From: Pseudomonas cremoricolorata
GTDB lineage: Bacteria; Pseudomonadota; Gammaproteobacteria; Pseudomonadales; Pseudomonadaceae
Assembly (NCBI RefSeq): GCF_000759535.1
Contig: NZ_CP009455.1
Span: forward strand, 2,604,001-2,668,000
Length of the DNA: 64,000 bases
Reading direction: 5' to 3'
Shown here: positions 19,030 through 29,701 of the stretch, in pieces
How positions within the stretch are numbered: position 1 is the stretch's first letter
Layout: the number at the start of each line of letters is the position of its first letter
The notes under the pieces: generated by a model
Database searches by the model: none
The model's input: only the letters and a program-made list of their open reading frames with translations
What the model was told of the DNA's origin: nothing
Program-made: the position numbers and the translations under genes

Positions 19030-19629
19030 CTAGCTGATGTACACAGGCCCCACGCCCATGCCCCAGATCACCACCGTCGCTGCCATGATCGCTACCAGTA
19101 CCACCAGGCCGACGGCCAGCACCGAGCTCGAGAACAGAAATCCTTCGTCGTCCGGAATAGCCATGAACGTCGGCAGGCCGACGTACAGCAGATACACCGT
19201 GTAGGAAACCGCCGCGATGCCGATCAGCATGCCCAGCCAGACATGCGGATACAGGGCGGCCAATCCGCCAATGAACAGCGGCGTGGCCGTGTAGGTGGCA
19301 AAGGCGATGCACCGCGCCATCGACGGCGTGGCGTCGTAGGTGCGCGCCATCCAGTGAATGAACGCGCCCATCACCGCTACCCCCAGCAGCATGGCGATGT
19401 ACGACATCACGCTCATCCAGAGCGCACCAGGCACTGCCAACATCACGGCTGCGCGCCCGCCGATCACCCAGCCGAACTGGGTGGTGCCGATGAATGCCGA
19501 GATGGCTGGAATCGCTGCCAGGATCAAGGTGTGGGTGAGGTAAAGATGGCTGATGGACTCTTGCTCGCCACGAATCTGCTTCCACTCCTGGTCAGGATGG
19601 GTGAACAGCCCCAGAACGTGATGAATCAT
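19030..19629 (-). CDS. Yip1-family inner-membrane protein
   Basis: 199 residues. A short cytoplasmic N-terminus (MIHHVLGLFTHPDQEWKQIR) precedes about five transmembrane helices. HPDQEW and GLPTFM..PDDEGF are hallmarks of bacterial YIP1-domain proteins. Function unknown. The start at 19629 is fixed by GGAGG seven bases upstream; an upstream extension of the frame is compositionally unlike the family. Confidence 0.85.
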   Translation of the reverse strand: MIHHVLGLFTHPDQEWKQIRGEQESISHLYLTHTLILAAIPAISAFIGTTQFGWVIGGRAAVMLAVPGALWMSVMSYIAMLLGVAVMGAFIHWMARTYDATPSMARCIAFATYTATPLFIGGLAALYPHVWLGMLIGIAAVSYTVYLLYVGLPTFMAIPDDEGFLFSSSVLAVGLVVLVAIMAATVVIWGMGVGPVYIS

Positions 19630-19884
19630 GTCGATGCCTCCTCTGCTCATGGGCAGGCGGCCTGGGCGACGCGCCCGTGCCATACGGCCAGGATGCCGCG
19701 GGGCAGGGTGGCCATATGACGCAGTATAGAAAGCCGATCCCATCAGTAACGCTGCTGTTTAGAGCAAATCGCGCTGTGCCGGGGCGAAACGATTCACTTG
19801 TAGTCTTTGTCGGATGGGCTACGCCTCGGCAGCCTTTGCCGGTAAACTAGCCGGCTTTTGTCACACCTCGCGGATTCAAGCGCC

Positions 19885-20709
19885 ATGGGCACCCTCTCGG
19901 TCAACCAGAACAAACTGCAAAAACGCCTGCGTCGTCTCGCCGGCGAAGCGATCACCGACTTCAACATGATCGAAGAGGGCGACAAGGTCATGGTCTGCCT
20001 GTCTGGTGGCAAGGACAGCTACACCATGCTCGATGTGCTGATGCACCTGCAGAAGGTGGCCCCGATCAAGTTCGACATCGTGGCCGTGAACATGGATCAG
20101 AAGCAGCCGGGCTTCCCCGAGCATGTGCTGCCGGCCTATCTAAAGTCCCTCGGCGTCGAGTACCACATCGTCGAGAAAGACACCTACTCGGTGGTCAAGG
20201 AACTGATCCCAGAGGGCAAGACCACCTGTTCACTGTGCTCGCGCCTGCGCCGCGGCACGCTGTACACCTTCGCCGATGAAATCGGCGCGACCAAGATGGC
20301 CCTCGGTCACCACCGTGACGATATCGTCGAGACCTTCTTCCTCAACATGTTCTTCAACGGCGCGCTCAAGGGCATGCCGCCCAAGCTGCGTGCCGACGAC
20401 GGCCGCAACGTGGTCATCCGCCCGCTGGCCTACTGCAACGAGAAGGACATCCAGGCCTACTCGGACATGAAGCAGTTCCCGATCATCCCGTGCAACCTCT
20501 GTGGCTCGCAGGAAAACCTGCAGCGTCAGGTGGTCAAGGACATGCTGATCGACTGGGAACGCAAGCACCCCGGCCGTACCGAAAGCATTTTCCGCGCGAT
20601 GCAGAACGTCGCCCCCTCGCAACTGGCCGACCGCAGCCTGTTCGACTTCACCAGCCTGAGCATCGACCAGAGCGCCACGCCGCGCTTTCTCGATGTCGTG
20701 AACCTCTGA
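19885..20709 (+). CDS. ttcA: tRNA 2-thiocytidine(32) synthase TtcA
   Basis: 274 residues. PP-loop SGGKDSYTM (about 40-48) adenylates C32. Two CxxC pairs ([12 protein letters not shown] and PCNLCGSQ) supply ligands for the [4Fe-4S] cluster known in this enzyme. ATG at 19885 gives the conserved [17 protein letters not shown] start; an in-frame TTG lies upstream. The next gene begins four bases after the stop. Confidence 0.96.
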   Translation: MGTLSVNQNKLQKRLRRLAGEAITDFNMIEEGDKVMVCLSGGKDSYTMLDVLMHLQKVAPIKFDIVAVNMDQKQPGFPEHVLPAYLKSLGVEYHIVEKDTYSVVKELIPEGKTTCSLCSRLRRGTLYTFADEIGATKMALGHHRDDIVETFFLNMFFNGALKGMPPKLRADDGRNVVIRPLAYCNEKDIQAYSDMKQFPIIPCNLCGSQENLQRQVVKDMLIDWERKHPGRTESIFRAMQNVAPSQLADRSLFDFTSLSIDQSATPRFLDVVNL

Positions 20710-20712
20710 CCG

Positions 20713-21384
20713 ATGCGCGACTATCGCTGGCTGCATGAGTTCTGTCTGAACCGTTTCGGTTCGGCCAAGGCCCTGGAAGCGCAGTTGCCGCAACCGCGCA
20801 CGCCTGCGCAACTGCGCGCCATGCCCATCGACCGCTACTTGTCGACACTGGCGTTGCGCGTGTTTCGCGCAGGTTTGAAGCACAGCCTGGTCGACGCCAA
20901 GTGGCCGGCGTTCGAACAGGTGTTTTTCGGTTTCGATCCGGAAAAAGTGGTGCTGATGAGCGCCGAGCACCTCGAGCGACTGATGCAGGACACCCGCATC
21001 ATCCGCCACCTGGGCAAGCTCAAGAGCGTGCCGCGCAACGCGCAGATGCTGCTGGACATCGAGAAGAGCCACGGCAGCGTCGGCACCTTCATCGCCGACT
21101 GGCCGGTGACTGATATCGTCAACCTGTGGAAGTACCTGACCAAGCACGGTAACCAGTTGGGCGGGTTATCTGCGCCGCGCTTCCTGCGCATGGTGGGCAA
21201 GGACACCTTCGTGCCGACCCAGGACACCTCGGCGGCGTTGATCGCGCAGAAGATCATCGACAAGGCCCCGACCAGCCAGCGCGATCTGGCTGCGGTGCAG
21301 GACGCCTTCAACCAGTGGCACGCCGAAAGCGGCCGGCCGCTGTGCCAGTTGTCGGTCATGTTGGCGCATACCGTCAATCACTGA
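20713..21384 (+). CDS. DNA-3-methyladenine glycosylase I (Tag)-family protein, divergent
   Basis: 223 residues. The core FFGFDPEKVVLMSAEHLERLMQD...IIRHLGKLKSVPRNAQ aligns with E. coli Tag (QFDPVKVAAM...VERLVQDAGIIRHRGKI). The HhH-type body GGLSAPRFLRMVGKDTFVPTQD replaces Tag's GFKFVGTT region. The N-terminal Cys/His and C-terminal HxxxC zinc ligands of classical Tag are absent. Likely an alkylbase glycosylase variant; activity unproven. Translationally linked to ttcA by a 3-base gap. Confidence 0.68.
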   Translation: MRDYRWLHEFCLNRFGSAKALEAQLPQPRTPAQLRAMPIDRYLSTLALRVFRAGLKHSLVDAKWPAFEQVFFGFDPEKVVLMSAEHLERLMQDTRIIRHLGKLKSVPRNAQMLLDIEKSHGSVGTFIADWPVTDIVNLWKYLTKHGNQLGGLSAPRFLRMVGKDTFVPTQDTSAALIAQKIIDKAPTSQRDLAAVQDAFNQWHAESGRPLCQLSVMLAHTVNH

Positions 21385-21445
21385 GGCTCATTGCGCGACC
21401 TGTGCGGGTCGCCCAGGCACCACTCACCCGCAGCACCCATCCAGC

Positions 21446-21901
21446 CAAATCCTGTTTGATTGCCGCCGCGTCACCCACTTCGAGTACGACGCCCTCAACC
21501 AGCGCATCGCCAGCACCCGCCCGGACGGCCACCGCGTCAGCTGGCTGACCTACGGTAGCGGACACCTGCAGGGCCTGAAATTCGACGAGCACGAACTGCT
21601 CAGCTACGGGCGTGATGACCTGCAACGCGAAATCACCCGCGAACAAGGTAATGGCCTGATCCAGCGGCAACAATGGACACACAACGGTCAGCTCCTCGGA
21701 CAGAAGCTAGGACCGCGCGACTCCAGCCACTTCGAGACAGGCTTGCATTACAACCGGTATCGAGATTACGACCTGCGGGTGGGGGCAGTTCATTGGCAAG
21801 GACTCGTTCACCCAAGAAGCCAACAGCCCAGTTCACTCGACGCCACAGAGCTTGTTGCGCAGGTTCAACACGATGTCTGCGCGTCCGGTCTGGGTATCTA
21901 G
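21446..21901 (+). pseudogene. Remnant of an rhs (RHS-repeat polymorphic toxin) gene
   Basis: No start codon or signal. The frame from 21446 reads FDCRRVTHFEYDALNQRIA then STRPDGHRVSWLTYGSGHL and GRDDLQREITREQ, which are RHS-core repeats. An internal deletion then joins QLLGQKLG to GLHYNRYRDYD, the end of the Rhs core. The usual DPxxGRFxSxDPIG boundary is broken: a +1 shift just after RYRDYD recovers GQFIGKDSF in another frame. The core is mostly deleted and no toxin tip or immunity gene remains. This fills the 520-base gap between the glycosylase gene and DUF2069. Confidence 0.8.
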
Positions 21902-21904
21902 GCC

Positions 21905-23266
<1,362 letters not shown>

Positions 23267-23354
23267 GACAGGGTCTCGCTTCCAGCCGGGAGTGGCGGCT
23301 ATTCTACCCGTCGGGCTGCCTGGCAGGCTGCAAAACTTTGAGAAGGATTGACCC

Positions 23355-23822
23355 ATGGCAAGGCGTTTGGCAGTAGCACTGGCCATCACCGCGAGCCTCT
23401 TGCTCGCCGGTTGTGGCGCGGACTATGGCGTGGACCAGGACGGCAAGACCGTCAAGGCCGAGCAGATCGATGGCCATTGGCTGGTACTCAACTACTGGGC
23501 GGAATGGTGCGGCCCGTGCCGCACGGAAATCCCTGAACTGAATGCCGCCGCCAAGCAATGGCAGGCGCAGGGCATTGAGGTGCTGGGGGTCAACTTCGAT
23601 GGCCTGCAAGGCGCCGACCTCAAGGAGGCCGCCAATGCGCTGGGTATCGAATTCATGGTGCTGGCGCAAGACCCCGCCGAGCGTTACGAGCTGCCGCGCA
23701 GCGAGGCATTGCCGGTGACCTACATCATCGATGACAAGGGCAAGGTGCGCGAGCAGTTGCTCGGTGAGCAGACCTTGGAAGGCCTGCAAGAGAAGATCAC
23801 CGCGCTCAAAGGCGGGGCCTGA
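23355..23822 (+). CDS. TlpA-type thioredoxin-fold lipoprotein
   Basis: 155 residues. Lipobox LLLAGC (Cys20) predicts membrane anchoring outside the cytoplasm. Redox motif WCGPC in YWAEWCGPCRTEIPE and cis-Pro in ALPVTYII. Probably a periplasmic disulfide reductase or thiol donor; the electron source (DsbD-type) is not in the window. AAGGA upstream of ATG at 23355. Divergent from arsC. Confidence 0.9.
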   Translation: MARRLAVALAITASLLLAGCGADYGVDQDGKTVKAEQIDGHWLVLNYWAEWCGPCRTEIPELNAAAKQWQAQGIEVLGVNFDGLQGADLKEAANALGIEFMVLAQDPAERYELPRSEALPVTYIIDDKGKVREQLLGEQTLEGLQEKITALKGGA

Positions 23823-23863
23823 TCGCTTTCACGACTCGGGGCCGCCGCGTGCGGCCTCGATCA
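23820..23863. terminator. Hairpin between convergent genes
   Basis: GGCCGC (23840-23845) pairs with GCGGCC (23851-23856), and an outer TGATCG/CGATCA pair (23820-23825 with 23858-23863) extends it. Lies between two gene ends. Confidence 0.4.
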
Positions 23864-23865
23864 GA

Positions 23866-24270
23866 TCAGTCATCCTCAGGCCAGAACCGCAGCGCCTGAC
23901 CACTGGCCGGCCAGAACCTGATCTGGCCTTGGGCCGAGGCATCCCAACGCTGCACTTTTTCCAGCTCAGCGAGGAAGCGCTGTTCCTGCTCCATCAGCGC
24001 CGGCGCGCAGAGCTTGCGGGTCTTGCCGACCTTGCCAAAGCTCAGCTGCTGGCCGCTGAGTGTGTAGCTGGCGAACCAGTGGTTGCAGCCGGCATTGCCA
24101 TAGGCGCGGCCATCGCTGCCCAGCGTCAGGCTCAGATGGCTGTAGTCCATCAGGGGGCGTTCGCCGATCCACTCCAGTACGTAGCCGCGTTCGCGTTGCA
24201 GGGGCGAGGGTGGGGTCGCGCAGCCGGCCAGCAGCAAGGCCAGCAGCGCGCCGCTGCACAGGCCCTTCAT
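23866..24270 (-). CDS. META-domain lipoprotein
   Basis: 134 residues. Signal peptide with lipobox LLLAGC near residue 17, then a META/HslJ-like domain: LSLTLGSDGRAYGNAGCNHWFASY and LSFGKVGKTRKLCAPALMEQEQRFL. Domains of this type occur in HslJ, a heat-shock envelope protein. Exact role unknown. The start at 24270 overlaps the upstream gene by four bases (ATGA). Confidence 0.83.
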   Translation of the reverse strand: MKGLCSGALLALLLAGCATPPSPLQRERGYVLEWIGERPLMDYSHLSLTLGSDGRAYGNAGCNHWFASYTLSGQQLSFGKVGKTRKLCAPALMEQEQRFLAELEKVQRWDASAQGQIRFWPASGQALRFWPEDD

Positions 24271-24701
24271 GGCGTTGGCTGGCAGTTCGGGCACAAGTGG
24301 CGCTCGCCCTGGCTGCTCCAGCCCAACTCGTGGATACGTGCGCTGGCTGCCGGTTGCCGCGCCTTGTTGCCCAGTGAAGAGTCCACGGCGAATTCGAAGT
24401 CCAGCAGCGCTTCGCAGCTGTCGCACTTGACCTGCCACTCGAGGATTTCCAGCTCCTTGAACGCCGGCCCGCTGGCGACGGCCACCCATTGCCCCTGCGG
24501 GTTGATCAGATGGCGCACGGTCTGCACGATCAGGCGCATGGACAGTGTCTTGCTGCCCTTGAGGCTGACCAGCAGCACGTCATCCTTCTTGATCGAGCCA
24601 CCGTTGCCGGTCACTTGGTAGCGCCCTGGCACCAGCGCCCGGCACTCGATCAGGGTGTGTTGCGGGTTGAACAGGGTGTAGCGGAAATCGTGCTCGACCA
24701 T
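24267..24701 (-). CDS. Conserved protein with a zinc-ribbon-like cysteine set
   Basis: 144 residues, cytoplasmic, not confidently assigned. The N-terminal half is beta-rich (MVEHDFRYTLFNPQ...IKKDDVLLVSLKGSK). The C-terminal half has VKCDSCEALLDFEF and a terminal LCPNCQ, which together could bind one zinc ion. ATG at 24701 with GGAGGACCC seven bases upstream is a strong start. Translationally coupled to the META lipoprotein gene. Confidence 0.72.
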   Translation of the reverse strand: MVEHDFRYTLFNPQHTLIECRALVPGRYQVTGNGGSIKKDDVLLVSLKGSKTLSMRLIVQTVRHLINPQGQWVAVASGPAFKELEILEWQVKCDSCEALLDFEFAVDSSLGNKARQPAASARIHELGWSSQGERHLCPNCQPTP

Positions 24702-24785
24702 GGGTCCTCCAGAAATGCCGCGTATCGTAGGGGCTGTTCCCGCTCCATCGCAACCGTACCGAGGCCTGTTTTTCACGGCCTGGCA

Positions 24786-25775
24786 TCAGCCACTGACCAG
24801 ATTCTGCGCCTTGCCTGCTGCCCAGCGGGTGATGTTCTGCAGGGTGGTCTCGGCGATCGCATCCAGCGCCTCATGGGTGAGGAACGCCTGATGCGCGGTG
24901 ATGATGACATTGGGAAACGTCAGCAGGCGTGCCAGCACGTCGTCCTGTAGGGGATGGTCGGAGCGGTCCTGGAAGAACAGCTGTGCTTCCTCTTCGTAAA
25001 CGTCCAGCCCCAGATAGCCCAGTTGTCCGCTCTTGAGTGCCTCGATCAGTGCCGGGGTGTCCACCAACGCGCCCCGTCCCGTGTTGATCAGCATCGCGCC
25101 CGGCTGCATGTGCGCCAGGGTCTGGGCGTTGATGAGGTGCTCACTGCTGTGGGTCAACGGGCAGTGCAGGCTGACGATGCGCGACTGGTGCAGCAGTTCG
25201 GGCAGTTCCAGGTAGCGTGCGCCCAGGTCGAGCAGGCGCGGGTTGGGGTAGGGGTCGCAGGCCAGCAACTGGCAGCCGAAACCGGCCATGATGCGGGCAA
25301 AGGCCTCGCCAATCTGCCCGGTGCCGACCACGCCGACGGTCTTGCCATGCAGGTCGAAGCCAGTCAGCCCATGCAAGGTGAAATCGCCTTCGCGGGTACG
25401 GTTGTAGGCGCGGTGCAAGCGGCGGTTCAGCGCCATCACCAGCGCAACGGCGTGTTCAGCGACCGCGTGCGGCGAATAGGCCGGGACCCGCACCACTGCC
25501 AGACCCAGGCGTGCTGCGCTGCTCAGGTCGACATGGTTGTAGCCAGCCGAGCGCAGGGCGATCAGCCGTGTGCCACCGTCGACCAGGCGCTGCAGCACCT
25601 GGGCATCGAGCTCATCGTTGATGAATGCGCAGACCACCTCGAAACCGGCGGCCAGCGCGGCGGTGTCCACGGTCAGGCGCGCGGGTTGGAAATGCAGGTC
25701 CAGCGCGCAGTGCCGGTTGGCCCGGGTGAAGCTGGCCTGGTCGTACTCCTGGCTGCTGAACAGCAGAACGCGCAT
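24786..25775 (-). CDS. ldhA: D-lactate dehydrogenase (fermentative type)
   Basis: 329 residues, D-2-hydroxyacid dehydrogenase family. NAD-binding GVVGTGQIGEAFARIMAGFG is followed by the Arg of NTGRGALVD, the Glu of YLGLDVYEEEAQ and the catalytic His in ITAHQAFLTHEAL. The pattern matches LdhA more than formate or erythronate dehydrogenases. Start at ATG 25775 with GGAGGA. Sits just downstream of gacS on the same strand. Confidence 0.9.
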   Translation of the reverse strand: MRVLLFSSQEYDQASFTRANRHCALDLHFQPARLTVDTAALAAGFEVVCAFINDELDAQVLQRLVDGGTRLIALRSAGYNHVDLSSAARLGLAVVRVPAYSPHAVAEHAVALVMALNRRLHRAYNRTREGDFTLHGLTGFDLHGKTVGVVGTGQIGEAFARIMAGFGCQLLACDPYPNPRLLDLGARYLELPELLHQSRIVSLHCPLTHSSEHLINAQTLAHMQPGAMLINTGRGALVDTPALIEALKSGQLGYLGLDVYEEEAQLFFQDRSDHPLQDDVLARLLTFPNVIITAHQAFLTHEALDAIAETTLQNITRWAAGKAQNLVSG

Positions 25776-25798
25776 GCAGTGTTCCTCCAAGGTTGGCC

Positions 25799-28555
25799 TC
25801 AGGCGCCGAGGTGAGCCTGGGCGGCCAGGCGAGTGATGGCATGGTCCAGGTCATCGAGCGCCTGCAGCATTTGCGGATGCTGCTGCTTGAGCAGGGTTTC
25901 GCTGCGCTGGCAGGCGGCGCGCAGTTGCGGCACACCGCAATAGCGCGAAGCACCATTGAGGCGGTGCACTCGCTCGATCATCGCCTGGCGATCACCGGCC
26001 TCGCGAGCCGCACCAATGGCCTGGCGGTCGGCTTCGAGCGAGGCCAGCAGCATCGCCAGCATGTCGGCAGCCAGGTCCGGCTTGCCCGCAGCCAGGCGCA
26101 GCCCTTCTTCCGGATCGAGCACGCGCAGCTCGCTGCTGTCGAGCGTTGGCTCCGGGGTACCGGTCGGCTGCGCGGCGCTGAGGTTCAGACCGGTCCACTT
26201 CAGCACCACTTGGGCCAGTTGGCGTTCACTGATCGGTTTGGTCAGATAGTCGTCCATGCCACTGTGCAGCAGCGCGCGTTTTTCGTTGGCCATGGCATGT
26301 GCAGTGAGGGCCACGATCGGCAGCGCCTGCTCGCCCTGGCTGGCTTCCCAGCGGCGAATCTGTTCGGTACAGGCGCAGCCATCCATGCCGGGCATTTGCA
26401 CGTCCATCAATACCAGGTCGAAGGCTTCGTCTTTGACCGCCTGCACCGCCGCTGGGCCGTTGTCCACTGCCACCACCGTGGCGCACATGTCTTCGAGCAG
26501 CGTCTGCACCAGCAGCAGGTTGGCCGGGTTGTCGTCGACGCACAGCACCCGCGGCGAACGCTGCCCGGGCAGGGCCTGTGGTTCGAGCAGGGCGCGGCGC
26601 GGCTGGACGATCTCTTGCAGCAAGCGGCGCAGCTTGCGCGTGCAGGATGGCTTGGACAGAAGCTGCCCATAGCCATTGGGTAGATAGGGGTGGTACAGCG
26701 CCTGTTCGGTGGTCGGGCAGAGCACCACGCATTGACAACCGTGTTGCTCGAGCTGGCTGTTGATGTGGCCCAGATGTTCTGGCGAAAGAGTTGCCAGGCA
26801 TACCCCAAGCACAGCGAACTCGAACGGCAACTGCGCCTGGGCTGCAGCTTCGACGGCATGGATCAACTGATCGAACGAGCTGAACGCGGTGACTTTCAGG
26901 CCGCAGTCTTCGAGTTGGTGCTCAAGCGCCTGGCAGGCCAGTTCATGGCCTTCGACGATGGCCACGCGGCGCCCGAGCAGCGCTTGCGGCTGGCTGTGGT
27001 CGAGGTCGTCGTGGGCCTTGGGCAAGGTCAGGGTGATCCAGAATTGCGAGCCCTCTCCCGGTGTGCTGTCGACACCAATCTCGCCGCCCATCTGTTCGAT
27101 CAGGCGCTTGGAAATGACCAGCCCAAGACCGGTGCCGCCCGGCTCGCGCGACAATGAATTGTCGGCTTGGCTGAACGCCTGGAACAGCGCGCGCACATCC
27201 TGCGGCGACAGGCCAATGCCGGTGTCCTGCACACTGATGCGCAGTTGCGCGCTGTCTTCGTGGTCTTCTTCGACCATGGCGCGGACCACGATGGTGCCCT
27301 CGCGGGTGAACTTGATCGCGTTGCTGACCAGATTGGTGAGGATCTGCTTGAGCCGCAGCGGGTCGCCGATCAGCGACAGCGGCGTGTCGCGGTACACCAG
27401 GCTGACCAGCTCGAGCTGTTTGGCATGGGCGGCGGGGGCGAGGATGGTCAGGGTGTCCTGAATCAGGTCGCGCAGGTTGAACGGGATACTGTCGAGCACC
27501 AGCTTGCCGGCCTCGATCTTCGAGAAGTCGAGAATCTCGTTGATGATGCCCAGCAGGCTGTCGGCGGATTTCTCGATGGTGCCGAGGTAGTCGAGCTGGC
27601 GCGGGGTCAGTTCGCTCTTTTGCAGCAGGTGGGTGAAGCCGACGATGCCATTGAGTGGCGTACGGATCTCGTGGCTCATGTTGGCGAGAAATTCCGACTT
27701 GATGCGGCTGGCCTCCAGGGCCTCCTTGCGTGCCATGTCCAGCTCGATGTTCTGGATTTCGATGGTTTCAAGGTTCTGCCGAACGTCTTCGGTGGCCTGG
27801 TCGATGCTGTGCTGCAGTTCTTCATGGGCGCTGTGCAGGGTTTGCGCCATGCGGTTGATGCCGGCGGCCAGCTCATCCAGCTCGTGGCTGCCCATGGCCG
27901 GCAGGCGTTCTTCCAGATTGCCGTCCCTGAGCTGGTTCACCGCATGCTGAATACGATGCAGCGGCTGGTTGATGGCGCGGCTCATGCGCAGTGCCAGCAG
28001 CACCGTCAGGCCCAGGCAGGCGAGAATCAGCAGCATGCTGGTGAACAGGTTGCGGTAGCCACGCAGCAGTGCGCCATCGTGGGACACTTCCACCTCGACC
28101 CAGCCCAGCAGACGTTCTGACTCGCCCTGCACGGCGTCGGTGGCCAAGTCGCGATGATGGCCGAACACCGGCATCAGGTAACGCGTGGCGTCGTTGCCGC
28201 TGCGCTCGAGCAGTTGCGTGCCGGTACCACCACTGGGCGGTGGGTTGACCATGCTCGGTCCCGCGTGGGCCAGGCGGCTGCGGTCGGGGGCAAGGAAGGT
28301 CACGGCGCGTACGTCGGACTGCTCCAGCGCCTCGGCCGCTACCCGTTCCAGTTGCCCGCGTGCCTGACGGGCCAGCGAGGGGGCTGCCAGCGGTGCCAGT
28401 TGCTCGGCGAGCAGCGTGCCACGTTGCAGCAGTTGTACGCGCAGCTCGGCCTGTTGCTGCCAATTGAAATAACACCCCAGCACCAGGGCCATCAGGCTGG
28501 CCGGCAGCAGCGCCAGCAACAGCACGCGGCTGCGAATTCCCAGACGATCGAGCAC
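25799..28555 (-). CDS. gacS: Hybrid sensor kinase GacS (BarA-type)
   Basis: 918 residues. Inner-membrane hybrid kinase that phosphorylates GacA and so controls the Rsm small RNAs. Order: TM1 (about 11-30), periplasmic loop, TM2 (about 165-187), HAMP, histidine kinase domain with His295 (NMSHEIRTPLNG), ATPase boxes (DTGIGLS, GGTGLGL), receiver with Asp718 (LVLMDVQMPGMDG), and Hpt domain with His864 (RVHRLNGASRYCG). The frame is open to 28681. GTG at 28555 is chosen because CAGGAG lies just upstream and it gives the known MLDRLGIR-type N-terminus. Confidence 0.96.
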   Translation of the reverse strand: MLDRLGIRSRVLLLALLPASLMALVLGCYFNWQQQAELRVQLLQRGTLLAEQLAPLAAPSLARQARGQLERVAAEALEQSDVRAVTFLAPDRSRLAHAGPSMVNPPPSGGTGTQLLERSGNDATRYLMPVFGHHRDLATDAVQGESERLLGWVEVEVSHDGALLRGYRNLFTSMLLILACLGLTVLLALRMSRAINQPLHRIQHAVNQLRDGNLEERLPAMGSHELDELAAGINRMAQTLHSAHEELQHSIDQATEDVRQNLETIEIQNIELDMARKEALEASRIKSEFLANMSHEIRTPLNGIVGFTHLLQKSELTPRQLDYLGTIEKSADSLLGIINEILDFSKIEAGKLVLDSIPFNLRDLIQDTLTILAPAAHAKQLELVSLVYRDTPLSLIGDPLRLKQILTNLVSNAIKFTREGTIVVRAMVEEDHEDSAQLRISVQDTGIGLSPQDVRALFQAFSQADNSLSREPGGTGLGLVISKRLIEQMGGEIGVDSTPGEGSQFWITLTLPKAHDDLDHSQPQALLGRRVAIVEGHELACQALEHQLEDCGLKVTAFSSFDQLIHAVEAAAQAQLPFEFAVLGVCLATLSPEHLGHINSQLEQHGCQCVVLCPTTEQALYHPYLPNGYGQLLSKPSCTRKLRRLLQEIVQPRRALLEPQALPGQRSPRVLCVDDNPANLLLVQTLLEDMCATVVAVDNGPAAVQAVKDEAFDLVLMDVQMPGMDGCACTEQIRRWEASQGEQALPIVALTAHAMANEKRALLHSGMDDYLTKPISERQLAQVVLKWTGLNLSAAQPTGTPEPTLDSSELRVLDPEEGLRLAAGKPDLAADMLAMLLASLEADRQAIGAAREAGDRQAMIERVHRLNGASRYCGVPQLRAACQRSETLLKQQHPQMLQALDDLDHAITRLAAQAHLGA

Positions 28556-28702
28556 AGTGTTCTCCTGTACATGTGCCAGTGCGCTTGCTTGCGCGCTGAA
28601 TGGAAAGGTAACCCGGTCAGTTGGCGGTTGCACTGACTTAGTAAGGTCCAGTACCTGCAGACCGCTGCTATGCAGCGGCATCGGTCCCTCGTACGACGCT
28701 CA

Positions 28703-28719
28703 TATAGCCAGGCGCTATA
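28703..28719. promoter_or_regulatory. Inverted repeat between divergent gacS and cysM
   Basis: TATAGC-CAGGC-GCTATA is a perfect 6-base inverted repeat. Each arm contains a -10-like TATA on the outward strand (GCTATAAC forward, GCTATATG reverse), so it could be an operator or a pair of overlapping promoters. A second hairpin CCGCTGC-TAT-GCAGCGG lies at 28662-28678. Confidence 0.4.
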
Positions 28720-28801
28720 ACCTCCAATGATTGCGAGATATGGCGCTGAAACGTTTGCCGGTATGATAGGCGCCCCTGTCGCCCGGAATGCGAATTACGC
28801 C

Positions 28802-29701
28802 ATGACCTCGCAGTACCCAACCATCGCCGATTGCGTCGGCAATACGCCCCTGGTACGCCTGCAACGCCTGGGCGGGGACACCAGCAACACCTTGCTGCTC
28901 AAGCTCGAAGGCAACAACCCGGCAGGGTCGGTGAAGGACCGTCCGGCGTTGTCGATGATCGCCCGTGCCGAGCTGCGCGGTTTGATCAAGCCTGGCGACA
29001 CGCTGATCGAGGCGACCTCGGGCAATACCGGTATCGCCCTGGCCATGGCGGCGGCGATCAAGGGTTACAAGATGATCCTGATCATGCCCGACAACTCCAC
29101 TGCCGAACGCAAGGCGGCGATGACGGCCTATGGCGCCGAGCTATTGCTGGTGAGCAAGGAGGAGGGCATGGAGGGCGCGCGCGACCTGGCCGAGCGCCTG
29201 CAGGCCGAGGGCCGTGGACGGGTACTCGATCAGTTCGGCAATGGTGACAACCCCATCGCCCACTACCACAGCACCGGTCCGGAGATCTGGCAGCAGACCC
29301 ACGGCAGCGTGACCCACTTCATCAGCTCGATGGGCACCACCGGTACCATCATGGGCTGCTCGCAGTACCTCAAGGAACAGAATCCCGCCGTGCAGATCAT
29401 CGGTTTGCAGCCGATGGACGGCTCGGCCATCCCCGGCATTCGCCGCTGGCCCGAGGCCTACCTGCCGAAGATCTTCGATGCCAGCCGCGTCGATCAGGTG
29501 CTCGACATGTCCCAGGAAGAAGCCGAGCAGACCACCCTGCGTCTGGCACGCGAAGAGGGCATCTTCTGCGGCGTTTCGTCCGGCGGTGCGGTGGCTGGCA
29601 TGTTGCGCCTGTCGCGTGAGCTGGAAAATGCGGTACTGGTCGCGATCATCTGCGACCGTGGCGACCGTTACCTGTCCACCGGCCTGTTCGACGCACCCTG
29701 A
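28802..29701 (+). CDS. cysM: Cysteine synthase B
   Basis: 299 residues, PLP enzyme. PLP Lys in [12 protein letters not shown]; phosphate loop [19 protein letters not shown]; Ser-rich [10 protein letters not shown] near the end. The Arg-rich [10 protein letters not shown] segment and short length separate CysM from CysK. Uses O-acetylserine with sulfide or thiosulfate. The start at ATG 28802 is the family start; upstream in-frame codons are not conserved-looking. One-base overlap with rlmD. Confidence 0.95.
   Translation: MTSQYPTIADCVGNTPLVRLQRLGGDTSNTLLLKLEGNNPAGSVKDRPALSMIARAELRGLIKPGDTLIEATSGNTGIALAMAAAIKGYKMILIMPDNSTAERKAAMTAYGAELLLVSKEEGMEGARDLAERLQAEGRGRVLDQFGNGDNPIAHYHSTGPEIWQQTHGSVTHFISSMGTTGTIMGCSQYLKEQNPAVQIIGLQPMDGSAIPGIRRWPEAYLPKIFDASRVDQVLDMSQEEAEQTTLRLAREEGIFCGVSSGGAVAGMLRLSRELENAVLVAIICDRGDRYLSTGLFDAP

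Noticed and set aside
21385..21904. Insertion sequence or integrase scar
   Set aside because: No inverted terminal repeats, target duplication or transposase motifs are visible; the residues match RHS core instead.
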